This document shows, one piece after another, positions 16,226 to 25,728 of a stretch of 64,000 bases of DNA. The position numbers and the translations under genes are program-made. How positions within the stretch are numbered: position 1 is the first letter of the stretch; every line of letters begins with the position of its first letter. Source of the DNA: an uncultured Alteromonadaceae bacterium (GTDB taxonomy: Bacteria; Pseudomonadota; Gammaproteobacteria; Enterobacterales; Alteromonadaceae). The notes under the pieces were generated by a model that saw nothing but the letters and a program-made list of their open reading frames with translations, had not been told where the DNA came from and did no database searches. The stretch lies in contig CANMXU010000011.1 in assembly GCA_947501935.1 (NCBI GenBank), positions 62,001 to 126,000 of the forward strand, given 5' to 3'.

Positions 16226-18454
16226 TTATTTTTCATCGGTAACTTCAAATTCAGCTTGAAGAGTGGCGTTTGAGTCGCCACCAATCCAAACATTGAAATG
16301 TCCTGCTTCGGCTTTACATTCCATATGTCGGTTGTAAAAGGCAAGTTCATCGGTGTGCAGTTTAAATTTAACCTCGGTACTTTTTCCCTTGGCTAATTTT
16401 ATCCGTTGAAAGCCTTTAAGCTCTTTTATTGGCCGTGTAACGCTACCAACGAGATCTCTGATATAAAGTTGAACAACTTCTTCGGCAGTGAAATTACCGA
16501 TATTGCTAACCGTTACACTAATTTCAACAAAACTGCCGATAGTAATGAGCTTATTCATTACTTTAATATTGGTATAACCAAATTGGCTATAAGAGAGACC
16601 GTAGCCAAAAGCAAATAACGGCGAAAAATGAATATCTAAATAGGTGGCCGCCATACCAAAAGATGTTTGAGGCGCTCTTACGGGGATACTATTTAGAGCA
16701 AGATATTTATCTTCGCTTGGCGGGCGACCAGAATTTTTTTGAGCATAATAAAGGGGAATTTGACCTACAGATCGTGGAAAAGTGACTGGGAGTTTTCCTG
16801 ACGGACTTTCTGCACCAAAAACTAAATCGGCGATAGCAGGACCAGCCATAGTACCGGGGTGCCAAACAAATAAAATAGCATCTACTTTGGCAATTATTTT
16901 TTCTAAAGTGAGTGGTCTGCCGGCCATGATGACTAAAACTATTGGCGTACCTGTTTTATGAATTTCATCAATAAGATCTTCCTGAGCGCCAGGTAAATCA
17001 ATATTTGCACGACAATGCGCTTCACCCGATAAAATGGCTTCTTCACCTAATACCATTAAGGCAACATCGGCATTTTTAGCAATGGCTATAGCTTCATAAA
17101 AACCGTCATTATGATTAGAACGGCTGGTTTCTAACCCAACCGCATGGTGTATTTTGAATGAGTCTTTTGCATAGGCATGTAATGCATTTAAGCAGGTGTG
17201 GCTTTGGTGGGCTTTACCATCAAATGCCCATGTGCCCATTTGCTCATAACCGTCATCGGCGAGCGGCCCTATTACTGCAAGGTTAGTAATGGCTAATTTT
17301 GATAGCGGCAGTATTTGATTATCGTTCTTTAATAATACACAGCTTTTTGTTGCGGCATTCTTAGCAATGCTTAAATGTTGTAAATTCATGGCATTGTTTT
17401 GATTATTTGGCAAGGTAGTCGCTGATTCAAAAAGCCCTAGCTTAAATTTCAGCGTTAATACTCGTTTTACCGAATCGTCAATTTTTTTGATAGCAATAGT
17501 GTTATTGCTAACTAAACTTGTTAAGTAGCTTAAATAGCAATTACTGGCCATTTCTATATCTACGCCGGCGGTAAAGGCTTTATTTGCGGCGTCACTCTTA
17601 TCAAAAGCAAAGCCATGGGTCACCAGTTGCGGAACGGCTTCCCAATCACTTATTACTGGGCCGCTATAGCGCCATTCATCGCGTAGCACATCACTTAACA
17701 ACCAGTCATTACCCGTGGCGGGTACACCATTTAAATCGCTAAAAGATGCCATAAATGTTGCCACACCAGTGTCAGCTATGGCTTTAAATGGCGGTAAGTA
17801 AACATTGCGTAATTCGTTTTCAGCAATATTAGTGGTGTTGTAATCTTTACCGCCTTCACTGGCACCATAACCGGCAAAATGTTTGGCGCAAGCAGCAATG
17901 GAATTTGTGTTTGATAAATACTCTCCCTGAAAGCCTTTTACCATAGACTTCGCCAAGGTTTTACATAAATAAGGGTCTTCCCCTAAGCTTTCAGCAATTC
18001 TTCCCCAACGAGGATCTCGTGCAATATCTATCATTGGTGCGAAGGTCCAATTTATGCCTGAATTGGACGCTTCTATTGCTGATATTTGCGCACACTGCTC
18101 TACTATTTCTGGTGACCATGATGCGGCTTGAGCAAGAGGAATGGGAAAAATGGTGTTAAAACCATGAATAACATCGCGACCTATCAACAATGGAATGCCT
18201 AACCGAGATTCTTTTATGGCAATACGCTGTAGCTCATTAATGGTATCAAGGTCGACTTCGTTAATGATAGAGCCTACTTGTCCTTGTTTAATTGCCTTGC
18301 GCAATTCTTTTGATACTTGACCACCATCTCCAGAGAGTTGACTCAGTTGACCGATTTTTTCATCGAGCGTCATTTTATCTAGTAGGGTGATAACTTTAGC
18401 TTCTGTCGCTAAGCTATCTAGAGGGTGAAGCTGTTGGCATGATTTTACTGACAT
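16226..18454 (-). CDS. GH3 beta-glucosidase (BglX-like, with C-terminal Fn3-like domain)
   Basis: A 742-residue GH3 enzyme. The N-terminal barrel shows IGRDVIHGFNTIFP (91-104), DPRWGR (147-152), AKHF (190-193) and the nucleophile motif VISDW with Asp270. A five-stranded sandwich domain follows (GEEAILSGEAHCR, MAGRPL), and a C-terminal fibronectin-III-like domain (about 640-735, VSVTVSNIGNFTAEEVVQLYI). This is the BglX architecture, but BglX of E. coli is periplasmic, whereas this protein starts without any signal peptide and is probably cytoplasmic. It releases glucose from short beta-glucosides. It is first in a two-gene operon and its promoter region holds a phased-repeat site facing it. 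Confidence 0.91.
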   Translation of the reverse strand: MSVKSCQQLHPLDSLATEAKVITLLDKMTLDEKIGQLSQLSGDGGQVSKELRKAIKQGQVGSIINEVDLDTINELQRIAIKESRLGIPLLIGRDVIHGFNTIFPIPLAQAASWSPEIVEQCAQISAIEASNSGINWTFAPMIDIARDPRWGRIAESLGEDPYLCKTLAKSMVKGFQGEYLSNTNSIAACAKHFAGYGASEGGKDYNTTNIAENELRNVYLPPFKAIADTGVATFMASFSDLNGVPATGNDWLLSDVLRDEWRYSGPVISDWEAVPQLVTHGFAFDKSDAANKAFTAGVDIEMASNCYLSYLTSLVSNNTIAIKKIDDSVKRVLTLKFKLGLFESATTLPNNQNNAMNLQHLSIAKNAATKSCVLLKNDNQILPLSKLAITNLAVIGPLADDGYEQMGTWAFDGKAHQSHTCLNALHAYAKDSFKIHHAVGLETSRSNHNDGFYEAIAIAKNADVALMVLGEEAILSGEAHCRANIDLPGAQEDLIDEIHKTGTPIVLVIMAGRPLTLEKIIAKVDAILFVWHPGTMAGPAIADLVFGAESPSGKLPVTFPRSVGQIPLYYAQKNSGRPPSEDKYLALNSIPVRAPQTSFGMAATYLDIHFSPLFAFGYGLSYSQFGYTNIKVMNKLITIGSFVEISVTVSNIGNFTAEEVVQLYIRDLVGSVTRPIKELKGFQRIKLAKGKSTEVKFKLHTDELAFYNRHMECKAEAGHFNVWIGGDSNATLQAEFEVTDEK

Positions 18455-18570
18455 TCACTTCCCTTAACTTATTATTGATTTTTTTAATCGATAACTTCTT
18501 TCGACTACAGATATGTAAACGCTTTATCAGTAGATTATTACGAATGTTTAAGGAAACAAGCTAAATACGC

Positions 18571-18600
18571 CAAGGTGGACTTGTCAGTAGATTATTAGGA
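18571..18600 (-). promoter_or_regulatory. Candidate LytTR-type direct-repeat site facing the GH3 operon
   Basis: On the minus strand TCCTAATAA (18592-18600) and TCCACCTTG (18571-18579) start 21 bases apart. The second unit matches the consensus TCCRYTTTA well; the first only in part. The site lies 117 bases from the GH3 start codon. Confidence 0.4.
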
Positions 18601-18607
18601 TTTCTGA

Positions 18608-18659
18608 TTCGATTTATTTTCACTGTTGTCCACTTTACCGTTTTTACAAGTCCATCTCA
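18608..18659 (+). promoter_or_regulatory. Candidate LytTR-type triple direct-repeat site facing the first GPH transporter
   Basis: Three 9-mers TTCGATTTA (18608), TCCACTTTA (18629) and TCCATCTCA (18651) begin 21 and 22 bases apart. The middle one is part of a 14-mer TTGTCCACTTTACC that recurs exactly upstream of the large TonB receptor gene at 20582. The site ends about 140 bases before the transporter start. Confidence 0.6.
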
Positions 18660-18800
18660 TCGCTTTGGTCTTGAGTTGTTTTCATAACGATATAGGGTGA
18701 TTTACACAGCACAATAAATGTTAATGGTTAATTAAACCGACGAAATCGGTGCAAGCATAGTCATAGCAGGTATTAATAATAACGATGATGGAATAAAAAT

Positions 18801-20303
18801 ATGCCTCAAAATATCGAAAGAAATGAAAGTGACAGAATTCCTTTTATTCAAAAGTTCATTTATGGCTTAGGGGCATTCGTTAATAATTTGTTAGGTGCGG
18901 CCATGAATACCATGGTGATTGTACTTAACTTAGGTTTGGGTATGAGCCCCGCATTAATGGGCTTATTAGGCGCTTTACCTCGCTTAATTGATGCTTTTAC
19001 TGATCCCTTAATGGGCTATATTTCTGATCATACCAAATCAAAATGGGGACGACGTCGCCCTTATATATTTTTTGGCGCTATTATTAGTGCGGTTGTTTTT
19101 ATCTTATTGTGGCAATTACCAAGAGGGCAAAGTGAAAGCTTTTACTTTTGGTTCTTTTTAATTGGCTCAATACTTTTCTATTTAGCCTACACCGTATTTG
19201 CTACACCTTGGGTTGCTTTAGGTTATGAGCTAACCCCTGATTATCATGAACGTACTCAAATAATGGCCATACAGAATTTTATGGGCCAATTTGCTTGGTT
19301 AGTTGCACCTTGGTTTTTGTTATTTATGCAAAATAAAACCCTGTTTAGCGATATGGTCGAAGGAGCAGGTTGGCTGGCTATTATCATAGGTATATTTACA
19401 GTTTGCATTGGTATTTTACCGGCTATATTTTTAGTTGAACGTCATATGCCTAGGCCAACACCAAAGAATTTGCTTATTAGTGACGAACAGCCAGCTAAAC
19501 CAGCCAAGATAATGGATGTTCTTACCGACTTCTTTAAAGGTTTTTTAATCACCATAAAGTTTAAGCCATTCCTAAGTTTATGTGGCGCAACCTTTTTAGT
19601 TTTTAATGGTTTTATGATGGTTTCTGCATTTCAAAGTTACGTGATTATTTATTATGTATTTGGTGGCGACCAGGCATCAGGGGCTGAATATGTTGGCTGG
19701 GCGGGTACGGTTTCATTTATTGCTACCTCTTGTGCGATATTTATCGCTACCAAACTGTCAACCTTGTTTGGTAAACGAAAAGCATTCTTCATTACTATCG
19801 GCATTTCTATTTTTGGTTATGCGTTGAAGTGGGTTTGTTTTACGCCAGAAAACCCAATGTTAGTACTTATTCCACCAATCTTTTTTGCTTTTGGTTTGGG
19901 TGGCTTATTTACCCTGATGGGGTCAATGGTCGCTGATGTTTGTGACCTTGATGAGCTAGAAACTGGTGAACGCCGCGAAGGCATGTTTGGCTCAATTTTT
20001 TGGTGGGTGGTTAAATTAGGTTTAGCTGCTGCCATGGCTGCGGGTGGTTTCTTACTTTACGCAACGGGCTTTGATGTAGCGCTGGAAGGGGCGCAATCAG
20101 CAGACACTTTATTCTATATGCGCTTAGCCGATGTACTGGTGCCTGTTATTTGTTCGGTAGTGGCTATTTTTATGGTTATTTCATACCCAATCACTGAGAG
20201 TATGGCGAGCGATGTGCGTCAAAAGCTTGAACAAAGGCGTGGAAAAATGACGGCTGATGATAACGAAGTTCCCCCTGCTACTGAACTAGGGGCTTCAACT
20301 TAA
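18801..20303 (+). CDS. GPH-family (MFS) sugar:cation symporter
   Basis: A 500-residue protein with twelve predicted membrane segments. The GPH hallmark is visible after the second helix: LPRLIDAFTDPLMGYISDHTKSKWGRRRPYIF, which contains the R..DA.TDP and D.t...GrrRP blocks. It should import mono- or oligosaccharides across the inner membrane with Na+ or H+. Context (GH3 enzymes on one side, TonB receptor on the other) implies gluco-oligosaccharides such as laminari-oligosaccharides. The C-terminal tail is hydrophilic (residues 470-500). A hairpin follows the gene. Confidence 0.9.
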   Translation: MPQNIERNESDRIPFIQKFIYGLGAFVNNLLGAAMNTMVIVLNLGLGMSPALMGLLGALPRLIDAFTDPLMGYISDHTKSKWGRRRPYIFFGAIISAVVFILLWQLPRGQSESFYFWFFLIGSILFYLAYTVFATPWVALGYELTPDYHERTQIMAIQNFMGQFAWLVAPWFLLFMQNKTLFSDMVEGAGWLAIIIGIFTVCIGILPAIFLVERHMPRPTPKNLLISDEQPAKPAKIMDVLTDFFKGFLITIKFKPFLSLCGATFLVFNGFMMVSAFQSYVIIYYVFGGDQASGAEYVGWAGTVSFIATSCAIFIATKLSTLFGKRKAFFITIGISIFGYALKWVCFTPENPMLVLIPPIFFAFGLGGLFTLMGSMVADVCDLDELETGERREGMFGSIFWWVVKLGLAAAMAAGGFLLYATGFDVALEGAQSADTLFYMRLADVLVPVICSVVAIFMVISYPITESMASDVRQKLEQRRGKMTADDNEVPPATELGAST

Positions 20304-20326
20304 AGCGTTTTTCTAATATTTATAAT

Positions 20327-20359
20327 AACGGCATGCTCAAAATACTTGGGTATGCCGTT
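20327..20359 (+). terminator. Hairpin downstream of the first GPH transporter
   Basis: AACGGCAT (20327-20334) pairs with ATGCCGTT (20352-20359), 24 bases after the stop codon, with a loop of about 17 bases. The T-run after it is short, so the terminator is moderate. Confidence 0.55.
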
Positions 20360-20797
20360 TCCTCCTAAGTTCCAACTCCCTTTTTGCTAAAGTCATCATT
20401 AACTTATTCCTGTTAAAAAATTAAAAGTGTAAATCACTACGAAGGGCAAGTTTATGTGCCATTCTATTTATATAAATATGTTTTTAAAAGATATTATCCA
20501 AAGTAACGAATGACCATTTTATCGTAACTTATGGGAATAATACGGGGTTAATAAAGCATATATATACCGTTATTTTTTACTTTGTCCACTTTACCTCATA
20601 AAAGGGATCGCTTGAGCGCAAAACGGTGGGTTTATTACTTTGAAAGCGTAGTATCAAATTTGAGCAACATGAAAGGTTTTCTGTAGTAATAGCATTTATT
20701 ATTTATTGAAAAATATCAGCTCAGGGGAAGTAGTTTACATTCGCACTAAGTATAAAAATATAAGATGTTGAATAAAGTAGCATCTAGGGGAATAGAT
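20360..20797. other. Long leader/promoter region of the sugar TonB receptor
   Basis: About 440 bases without a credible gene. It contains the phased repeat site at 20585-20615, AT-rich DNA around it, and a long stretch after the site that would form an untranslated leader of over 100 bases. The ribosome-binding site AGGGGA ends about eight bases before ATG 20798. Confidence 0.5.
20585..20615 (+). promoter_or_regulatory. Candidate LytTR-type direct-repeat site facing the sugar TonB receptor
   Basis: TCCACTTTA (20585-20593) and ATCGCTTGA (20607-20615) begin 22 bases apart. The first unit sits in the exact 14-mer TTGTCCACTTTACC also present at 18626. The second resembles the TCCGCTTGA unit upstream of the GH16 gene at 31.6 kb. 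Confidence 0.55.
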
Positions 20798-23700
20798 ATG
20801 ACACCGTATACATTTAAAAAAACAAAGTTGGCAACTTGCCTATCACTCGTTATAGGTGTTAGCACCTTCAATCCAGCTTTTGCAGCAGAAGAAGCGCCTG
20901 CACAAGCAGAGAAAGAACTTGAAGTTATTCAAGTAACGGGTATTCGTAGCAGTTTAGTAAAATCGATGGATATCAAACGTAGCGCTAACGGCGTAGTTGA
21001 TGCCATTACTGCCGAAGACATTGGTAAATTCCCCGACGGTAACCTAGCAGAATCTTTACAACGTATTACTGGTGTATCTATCGATAGAAGTAACGGTGAA
21101 GGCGCTAAAATTACTGTACGTGGTATGGGACCAGAATTTAATATGGTGACTTTAAATGGTCGTCAAATGCCAACGGTTGGTACATTAGAACCGGGCTCTA
21201 ATGGTCGTGCCTTTGATTTTGGTAATATCGCAACAGACGCGGTAAGTGCGGTAGAAGTTTATAAAACAGCTCGTGCTGATTTACCCACCGGTGGTATCGG
21301 CGCAACCGTAAATATGTTGTCAGCACGCCCGTTAAACTCTTCAGGCTTTAAAGCCGTAGTTAGCGGTAAAGCGGTTCATGAAACTTCAGTGGAAGATGTT
21401 GGTGACAAGTTCACCCCTGAAATTTCCGGTTTAGTGAGTAATACCTTTGCTGACGATACCATTGGTGTTTTAGTTTCCGGCTCTTATCAAGACCGTAACA
21501 ACCGTGAAGAAAATGCTGCGGTTGATAACTGGATCCCTAATGTTGGTACTGGTACTGGTGTTATCACCAATAATAACTTAAGAGAAGACGGTAGTACTTG
21601 GTATCCGCAAAACTCTGGTTACGGTATTAAAGACACTAGCCGTCAACGTACAAATGCTCAACTTGTTTTACAATATGCACCTACAGAAGATATTACTGCA
21701 ACGGTTGATTATACCTACTCGAAAGTAGAAACCGAGAATGATTTTAATGCCTTTGGTATTTGGTTTAATAACGGTGGGTCTATTGTTAGTGGTACGGTAA
21801 ATGAACGTGGTACTTATACCCATGTTGCAGAATCTGGTGGTGATTTTGCTACTAACGTTGGTCGCGGCGCACAGGAAAATGAAAACAAATCACTTGGTTT
21901 AAACATTGAATGGCAAGCAACTGATACTTTAAAGTTTGAACTTGATGTGCATGACTCTTCTGCTGTTGTTCAAGGTTTAGATATAGGTCAAGACGCTTTC
22001 TTAATTATCGGTAATACCTCATGTGGTTGGTGTGGTGATGTCGATGGTGCAGGTCCAAGTACAGCCAATATTGATGTGAAAACAGCGGTATTCCCAAGCT
22101 CTGGTATTCCAATCTATGATATGACTTATGTTAATGGCGCAGGAGAATCACAAGCAGCATTAACTGACTCTGATATTGGTTCATTATTTGGCGGCGCAAG
22201 CAAAGACTACGCTGAAAATGAAATGAATCAGTTCCAACTTAAAGGTACTTGGATTAATGATGGTGACGGCGCGTTATCAAGCATTGATTTTGGTATTGCC
22301 CGTACAGAACAATCATTTAAGAAAATTAAAGCCTACTCAGGCCTTTTACCCGCAGGTTGGTGGAACTGGTCAGCACAATATTGGGCTGATGACCAATGGA
22401 GTCAAGGTAGCACAAGCGGTTTATTAGACGGTTTTGGTAACAGCGGTAGCATTACTCAACCAAGTTATTACACTGCTGATTTTGATTACCTGCTAAATGG
22501 TTTTGAAACCATTGAAGATACTTTTGCTAGCTGTTGTTTCAATGAGTCTTGGGGCGAAGAATATCAAAATGCTGATGGAAGTGGTAAGTTTTGGGCAGGT
22601 AACCCTGACTCAGATGCACGCGTTAATGAAGTAGTAACTTCGGTTTATACGCAATTTACTTTTGAAGATGAGTTTAACGATATGCCAATTAACATTGTTG
22701 CTGGCCTACGTTATGAAGAAGCGAAAGTAAGATCTGAAGGTTCAGAAACGCCGGCAGTTGAAATTATTTGGTCTGGTGGTAATGAGTTTGCTTATGAATA
22801 TTCAGCCGATAGTACAATTTCTTCTGGTAGCGCGACCACTAAGCAATTTTTACCTAGCTTAGATGTAAGCATGGATGTAACTGATGAGTTAGTAACACGT
22901 TTCTCATATGGCCGTTCATTGTCTCGTCCTAATATTGAAGATATGCGTTCAACTACTGACTTTGTAGGTAATCCGAAAGTTGGTCAACGTAAAATAGTTA
23001 CCGGTAACCCGGGCTTAGATCCTTTTATAGCTGATAACTTTGATTTATCAGTTGAATACTATTACGGCGATGCCAGTTATGTATCGATTGGTTACTTCAA
23101 GAAGATTGTTGATAATTTTATAGTTAATTCTACTTCAGAAACAACAATTGAAGGTATAGGAGATGTATATATTGGTCCGCGTGCTGAAGAAGCTCGAGCA
23201 CAACTTGAAGCCGAAGGCACTCAAGCGACAGACCCTAACGTATTTGCTCGTATTAATGAAAACATGGGTCTTACTGACTTAACCACAGCGATTAGACCAA
23301 ACGGTGATGACCCGTTAGCAACATTTGACGTATCTAGTGTATCTAATGGTGAAATGGCTAATTTACATGGTATCGAGCTTGCCGCTCAGCACTTATTTGG
23401 TGAGTCAGGTTTTGGTATGATGATTAACGCCACTTTTGTGAGCGGTGATGTTAACCCTGACCCAGACGAAGTTGAGCAAAACTTTGCTTTACCAGGTATG
23501 AGCGATTCAGCTAACTTTTCAGTATTTTATGAAGATGAAGCGTTATCAGCACGTATTGCCTATAACTGGCGTGACCAATTCTTCTCAGGTTTTGAACAAC
23601 ATGGTGCTCCGGTATATACCGAAGAGTATTACCAAGTTGATGCAAACGTAAGTTATTCAGTCACTGAAAACTTCACTATTTTTGCTGAAGGTTTGAACTT

Positions 23701-23803
23701 AACTGAAGAAGTACAACGTTCATTTGTTCGTTATGAAGAGCAACTTAACCGTGCTAATCAATACGGCGCAAGACTTAATATTGGCGCTCGTTACGTTTTC
23801 TAA
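20798..23803 (+). CDS. Large TonB-dependent receptor, probably for beta-glucan oligosaccharides
   Basis: A protein of about 1001 residues. The start at 20798 is chosen because AGGGGA precedes it and a signal peptide follows at once (cleavage after AFA, about residue 30). The mature N terminus carries a TonB-box-like segment ELEVIQVTGIRSSL. The plug has FPDGNLAESLQRITGVSIDRSNGEG and VRGMGPEFNMVTLNGRQMP, typical of the large TonB receptors of marine bacteria that import oligosaccharides (TIGR01782-like). The barrel ends in GARYVF with C-terminal Phe. Between two sugar symporters and near GH3, GH16 and GH17 genes, it is the likely outer-membrane importer of laminarin fragments. A perfect terminator follows. 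Confidence 0.92.
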   Translation: MTPYTFKKTKLATCLSLVIGVSTFNPAFAAEEAPAQAEKELEVIQVTGIRSSLVKSMDIKRSANGVVDAITAEDIGKFPDGNLAESLQRITGVSIDRSNGEGAKITVRGMGPEFNMVTLNGRQMPTVGTLEPGSNGRAFDFGNIATDAVSAVEVYKTARADLPTGGIGATVNMLSARPLNSSGFKAVVSGKAVHETSVEDVGDKFTPEISGLVSNTFADDTIGVLVSGSYQDRNNREENAAVDNWIPNVGTGTGVITNNNLREDGSTWYPQNSGYGIKDTSRQRTNAQLVLQYAPTEDITATVDYTYSKVETENDFNAFGIWFNNGGSIVSGTVNERGTYTHVAESGGDFATNVGRGAQENENKSLGLNIEWQATDTLKFELDVHDSSAVVQGLDIGQDAFLIIGNTSCGWCGDVDGAGPSTANIDVKTAVFPSSGIPIYDMTYVNGAGESQAALTDSDIGSLFGGASKDYAENEMNQFQLKGTWINDGDGALSSIDFGIARTEQSFKKIKAYSGLLPAGWWNWSAQYWADDQWSQGSTSGLLDGFGNSGSITQPSYYTADFDYLLNGFETIEDTFASCCFNESWGEEYQNADGSGKFWAGNPDSDARVNEVVTSVYTQFTFEDEFNDMPINIVAGLRYEEAKVRSEGSETPAVEIIWSGGNEFAYEYSADSTISSGSATTKQFLPSLDVSMDVTDELVTRFSYGRSLSRPNIEDMRSTTDFVGNPKVGQRKIVTGNPGLDPFIADNFDLSVEYYYGDASYVSIGYFKKIVDNFIVNSTSETTIEGIGDVYIGPRAEEARAQLEAEGTQATDPNVFARINENMGLTDLTTAIRPNGDDPLATFDVSSVSNGEMANLHGIELAAQHLFGESGFGMMINATFVSGDVNPDPDEVEQNFALPGMSDSANFSVFYEDEALSARIAYNWRDQFFSGFEQHGAPVYTEEYYQVDANVSYSVTENFTIFAEGLNLTEEVQRSFVRYEEQLNRANQYGARLNIGARYVF

Positions 23804-23830
23804 GTTGAATTAAGTTAATGTTTAATTAGT

Positions 23831-23860
23831 AAAAAGCCGCGGTTAATTCGCGGCTTTTTT
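23831..23860 (+). terminator. Intrinsic terminator of the sugar TonB receptor gene
   Basis: AAAAAGCCGCG (23831-23841) and CGCGGCTTTTTT (23849-23860) form a perfect stem with a seven-base loop and run into T6, a textbook rho-independent terminator that would also act on the minus strand. Confidence 0.93.
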
Positions 23861-23968
23861 ATTTCATACTTTTAGCGTTAGCGATGAGTAAGTTAGAAAA
23901 TAATTAAATAATTAAAAACCTAGATAAGAAAGACAATAAACAACAAGATCAAAAATAAGTGAGTACTT

Positions 23969-25300
23969 ATGTTAACAGTGCGCGAAAAAATAGCTTATGG
24001 CTTAGGCGATACCGCCAGTAATATTATCTTCCAAACCGTGATGATGTTTTTACTGATATTTTACACTGACGTGGTTGGGCTTTCTCCGGCACTCGTTGGT
24101 ACTTTGTTTTTAGTGGTGCGACTTTTTGATGCCATTACCGATCCATTAATGGGCGCCATGGCCGATAGAACCAAAACCAAATGGGGACAGTTTAGGCCTT
24201 ATCTTTTATGGTTAGCCATACCGTTTGGCATTATCTCAGTAATGGCATTTACCACGCCTGATTTCTCCTATAACGGTAAAGTGGCTTATGCCTTTGTTAC
24301 TTACACTTTACTTATGATCGCTTATACCGCGATTAACATCCCATATTCAGCATTGGGTGGGGTATTAACAAACCAGCCCTCTGAGCGCGTTTCTGTGCAG
24401 TCTTACCGTTTTGTTTTAGGCATGTTAGGCGGGCTTATCGTTGCTTCAGGTACATTACCTTTAGTTGAGTGGTTTGGTAATGGCGATAAAGCCAAGGGCT
24501 ACCAATTAACCATGACCGCGATGAGTCTTTTAGGAGTGCTGCTATTTTTATTTTGTTTTGCTGGCACTAAAGAAAGGGTCGCACCGCCGGTTGAGCAAAA
24601 ATCGTCATTTTTTGATGATCTTAAATCGCTTTGGAAAAATGACCAGTGGCGTATTTTATGCCTAGCCGGATTATTTTTATTAACAGGGCAAGTACTAAGA
24701 GCGACCTTAGCGATTTACTATGTGAAATATGTACTTGGCCTAGAACAGCAAATCACCTTATTTATTACCCTAGGTATGATTGGCAGTATTTTAGGCTGTG
24801 CTTGTGCGCAATTTTTGGCGAAAAAGGTTTGTAAAATTAAAGCCTATATTGCCCTGCAATTAATAGCCGCCTTTATTTGTATTATTAGTTACTTTGTTCC
24901 GCAAGAGCAGGTTGTAGTCGCCTTTGCTTTGTTTTTTCTGTGGAGCTTCTTTTTACAAATGGCAACGCCATTATTATGGGCGAAAATGGCTGATACTATT
25001 GATTACGGTCATTGGAAAACCGGCGTACGTATTACCGGGATGATTTATTCTGCTGTGGTATTTTTTATTAAATTAGGGGTCGCTTTCGGTGGTGCCTTTG
25101 CGGGTTGGTTGCTGGCGTATTACGGCTACCAAGCAGATGTTGAACAAACTCAAACCACTAAAGAAGGTATTTTATTATCTTTCACCGTTTATCCAGCCCT
25201 TGGCTCAATTTTGGTTGCTTGGGTAATGCGTAAATACATTCTCAATAAAGAAAAAGTTGAACAAATTCATTTTGAATTAAATAATAAACTGACCTTTTAA
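23969..25300 (+). CDS. Second GPH-family (MFS) sugar:cation symporter
   Basis: A 443-residue twelve-helix transporter with the same family hallmark as the gene at 18.8 kb: VVRLFDAITDPLMGAMADRTKTKWGQFRPYLLW. It is more compact and closer to the classic MelB/GusB length, and less similar to the first transporter than a recent duplicate would be, so the two probably take different products, for example glucose or disaccharide against longer oligosaccharides (inference). It follows the TonB receptor across a strong terminator and has about 100 bases of its own upstream DNA, in which I see no phased repeat site. A 12-bp perfect hairpin follows. Confidence 0.9.
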   Translation: MLTVREKIAYGLGDTASNIIFQTVMMFLLIFYTDVVGLSPALVGTLFLVVRLFDAITDPLMGAMADRTKTKWGQFRPYLLWLAIPFGIISVMAFTTPDFSYNGKVAYAFVTYTLLMIAYTAINIPYSALGGVLTNQPSERVSVQSYRFVLGMLGGLIVASGTLPLVEWFGNGDKAKGYQLTMTAMSLLGVLLFLFCFAGTKERVAPPVEQKSSFFDDLKSLWKNDQWRILCLAGLFLLTGQVLRATLAIYYVKYVLGLEQQITLFITLGMIGSILGCACAQFLAKKVCKIKAYIALQLIAAFICIISYFVPQEQVVVAFALFFLWSFFLQMATPLLWAKMADTIDYGHWKTGVRITGMIYSAVVFFIKLGVAFGGAFAGWLLAYYGYQADVEQTQTTKEGILLSFTVYPALGSILVAWVMRKYILNKEKVEQIHFELNNKLTF

Positions 25301-25317
25301 GCGCTTATTAGTTGTAC

Positions 25318-25342
25318 TGTGCCATAGCTAAGCTATGGCACA
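25318..25342 (+). terminator. Perfect long hairpin after the second GPH transporter
   Basis: TGTGCCATAGCT and AGCTATGGCACA are exact complements separated by one base, 17 bases after the stop codon. No T-run follows, so it may act as an RNA 3'-end stabiliser or a weak terminator. Confidence 0.55.
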
Positions 25343-25728
25343 TCAAAGGCTTTGAAAAGTAAAAGGGTATGTTTCCCTTTCCCTTTCCCTTTCCCTCGAC
25401 CTCATTTGGGCCTCAGCCCGAAGGGCAATGGCTATTTTATCCCTTAACTGCATTAGCATTCGTTTATTGAGCGGGCTAAACCGCACTCATACTGCTTTGT
25501 TAACAAATTAAATAGCCTATTGCTCAAAAACAATTCAAAGATTAACAGACCCTAGTTTGCCCCATTATTGTTAAAGTCGTCTTATACTTAAGCAAACCTT
25601 TATTCACTGCATACTTTGATTTTTATCAATCACCATGAATACCGTGTCTGATACTTTGTAGTGGTATGGTTAATTCACCACTTTAAATATATTTTTATGG
25701 TGTGACTATAAACACAGGACTTTAGCTT
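25343..25728. other. Intergenic region with a TTTCCC tandem repeat
   Basis: About 390 bases without a gene. It contains four exact TTTCCC units (25372-25395), a small GC hairpin (GCCTCAGCCCGAAGGGC area, about 25411-25427) and AT-rich DNA before the cyclase gene. I see no operator that can be named. Confidence 0.5.
25372..25395. repeat. Simple tandem repeat (TTTCCC)4
   Basis: Four uninterrupted six-base units between converging transcription features. The number of units is likely to vary among strains by slippage. It lies outside coding sequence and more than 300 bases upstream of the next start codon. Confidence 0.9.

Larger units (their letters stand above)
18455..18800. other. Divergent control region between the GH3 operon and the first GPH transporter
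   Basis: About 350 bases with no gene. It holds two sets of 9-bp phased direct repeats on opposite strands (listed separately) and a 14-bp direct repeat TCAGTAGATTATTA at 18527-18540 and 18584-18597. The density of repeats marks it as a regulated bidirectional promoter. Confidence 0.6.

Noticed and set aside
20566..20574. ACCGTTATT as an extra repeat upstream of the TonB receptor site
   Set aside because: Spacing to the next unit is 19 bases, out of phase with the other sites.
25372..25395. TTTCCC repeats as a possible CRISPR or telomere-like array
   Set aside because: Only four contiguous hexamers without spacers; it is a simple tandem repeat.
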